53,040 nt of DNA from Bacteroidales bacterium (GTDB taxonomy: Bacteria; Bacteroidota; Bacteroidia; Bacteroidales; WCHB1-69). Location of the stretch: positions 1 to 53,040 of the forward strand of contig JAFYNM010000022.1 in NCBI GenBank assembly GCA_017549765.1, written 5' to 3'. Under the pieces are notes generated by a model. That model saw nothing but the letters and a program-made list of their open reading frames with translations, searched no databases and was not told the origin of the DNA. This document shows, in pieces, positions 52,129-53,040 of the stretch. The first letter of the stretch is position 1. Each line of letters begins with the position of its first letter. The position numbers and the translations under genes are program-made.

Positions 52129-53040
52129 TTAGAAGTCATTACTAGGACTGCGTCTGAGACCGTAATAAGTTTGTACCATCATGCCATTAGGCAATGTCAT
52201 GAATTCAGATGAGTGCACCCAATTACCTCCAGAAATAGAATTGGCATTAGCGTGAGCTGGTTCATAATTATTTCTAATAGAAATTGGATCACCTTCTTTA
52301 TTTCTTAAGGCTATTTCTGCACTATAGTAACCTTCTGCAAGTTCATGGAGCATATAACCTCCTGATATATTGTCTCCTACTGCATAATCCAGTTTGGCGC
52401 AACGTTTGGGATCAACATACTGATACGAGGTGGCGTGATCATTAGTATATTCACTTCCACCATATGCTCCAGTGCAAATTATTCCATCATCTTCTTTCTT
52501 GTAAGCGTATTCTTTCCCGTCTGTTTTAGATGTAAACTTCTCTTTTTCGTTCTCTGCACTAATGTTTATTCTCATATCATTCCTATCAATGGCCTTTTTG
52601 ACAAATTTATCAGTTTCTGTTTTAGCCTCACCTGAATACCACATTTTTCCATTTTCATCTAATTGAACATTGAAATGCTTGGAAGTCATATTGTTAATTT
52701 GTATCACAACATCCCCACTGCCATTGCCACTCACAACTACTTCTTCCCCATTCGGATCCACCAATTTCACCGGGTTATTCGCACAATAATTATAAGGGCT
52801 TAGCGATGCATATTTGTCACTCATCGGGTCAACGCTCAACCAGATGCACAAATCACTGCTGTAATATCTTGAACCGAAGTAGCTTAAACCCGTTTCCGTG
52901 TCGCGTTCTTTTGCGGAGAAGGTGTAAGAGGAGTTGGCAGTTATCAGTTGACAGTTGTCAGTTAGGGGTGATGGCGATGTGTAAGAGGGATTGGGAGTTA
53001 GAAGTTTGTAGTTAGCAGTTACTGGGGATAGCACGGGCAC
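52129..53040 (-). CDS. RHS repeat-associated core and variable C-terminal tip (truncated by window)
   Basis: The frame is open to the window edge, so only the last 303 residues are seen. The RHS core reads FSAKERDTETGLSYFGSRYY and VDPMSDKYASLSPYNYCANNP with VKLVDPNGE (about 41-100), the conserved end of polymorphic-toxin shells. A variable tip of about 200 residues follows, with a segment GGYMLHELAEGYYSAEIALRN (about 228-247); HELAE is not a standard HExxH. I recognise no toxin domain. Two in-frame heptad arrays precede the core. No effector-immunity pair is proven. Confidence 0.85.
   Translation of the reverse strand: MPVLSPVTANYKLLTPNPSYTSPSPLTDNCQLITANSSYTFSAKERDTETGLSYFGSRYYSSDLCIWLSVDPMSDKYASLSPYNYCANNPVKLVDPNGEEVVVSGNGSGDVVIQINNMTSKHFNVQLDENGKMWYSGEAKTETDKFVKKAIDRNDMRINISAENEKEKFTSKTDGKEYAYKKEDDGIICTGAYGGSEYTNDHATSYQYVDPKRCAKLDYAVGDNISGGYMLHELAEGYYSAEIALRNKEGDPISIRNNYEPAHANANSISGGNWVHSSEFMTLPNGMMVQTYYGLRRSPSNDF
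52932..53023 (+). repeat. two heptad arrays (AGTTNNN family) inside the RHS gene
   Basis: Array one (52932-52966: agttggc, agttatc, agttgac, agttgtc, agttagg) and array two (52996-53023: agttaga, agtttgt, agttagc, agttact) lie in the coding strand of the RHS gene. With their flanks they form a 57-base duplication, so the protein shows a 19-residue tandem repeat (N-Y/C-K/Q-L-x-T and SYT). The same unit family occurs between genes at 27216-27341. Confidence 0.85.

Noticed and set aside
52129-53040. The RHS segment as part of a mobile element
   Set aside because: No transposase, integrase or terminal inverted repeats are visible in the window.

Overview
The window looks like chromosomal DNA of a member of the Bacteroidota, most likely an anaerobic Bacteroidales. 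Supporting signs are: a TAnnTTTG -7 promoter element in front of most transcription units; a secreted protein ending in a gliding-motility/type IX secretion (type B) sorting domain; many short lipoproteins and beta-barrel proteins; a glycine-rich TonB with ExbB/ExbD; KdsA for LPS; and a lysine 2,3-aminomutase of the fermentative type. No rRNA, phage, transposase or CRISPR array is visible. Genes are dense on both strands.

Layout. 1-4.4 kb: the end of an unknown gene, a fucose-isomerase-like protein, tRNA-Ser(GCU), mnmA, tRNA-Pro(CGG) and a DUF4328-like membrane protein. 4.4-11 kb (minus): kdsA translationally coupled to a TMTC-like GT-C/TPR membrane protein, then a DUF1287 protein, a YARHG protein and a TonB-C-terminal-domain protein separated by heptad repeat arrays. 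11-16.3 kb: a cupin, kamA, folC and a tonB/exbD/exbB set. 16.3-22.6 kb: a LolA-like protein, ftsK, a PpiD/SurA-like foldase and ribosomal protein L25. 22.7-26.2 kb (plus): pfkA, two lipoproteins, a sirtuin and a single-pass protein. 26.2-29.9 kb (minus): a KamB-like P-loop protein, an Xaa-Pro aminopeptidase and an OppC/DppC permease. 30-35.7 kb (plus): yebC, a pRiA4-ORF3-like protein, miaA, a beta-barrel protein, a lipoprotein and a type IX-secreted protein, then nth on minus. 36.5-48.4 kb (plus): gyrB, an FtsE-like ATPase, a GT2, a MutS-domain (KamC-like) protein, nadB, mtaB, an M16 protease, recR and a secreted beta-helix protein. 48.4-50.9 kb (minus): a three-gene operon of a 44-residue lipoprotein, an outer-membrane protein and a polysaccharide flippase. 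51-53 kb: a structured non-coding element, an AT-rich secreted protein and the C-terminal tip of an RHS-repeat protein cut by the window edge.

Three things go beyond routine annotation. First, degenerate 7-bp tandem arrays (units starting AGY) recur through the window. At least six genes have their stop codon inside an array, and one pair of arrays lies in frame inside the RHS gene. Second, 51069-51300 contains two hairpins with the same inner sequence but different, fully compensated stems, plus long-range complementary segments, as expected of a structured RNA or a dispersed element. Third, kamA, a KamB-like and a KamC-like gene are spread over 30 kb without kamDE, so a lysine-fermentation gene set appears to be dispersed.

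All functional calls come from reading motifs and recalled family knowledge; no database search was run.
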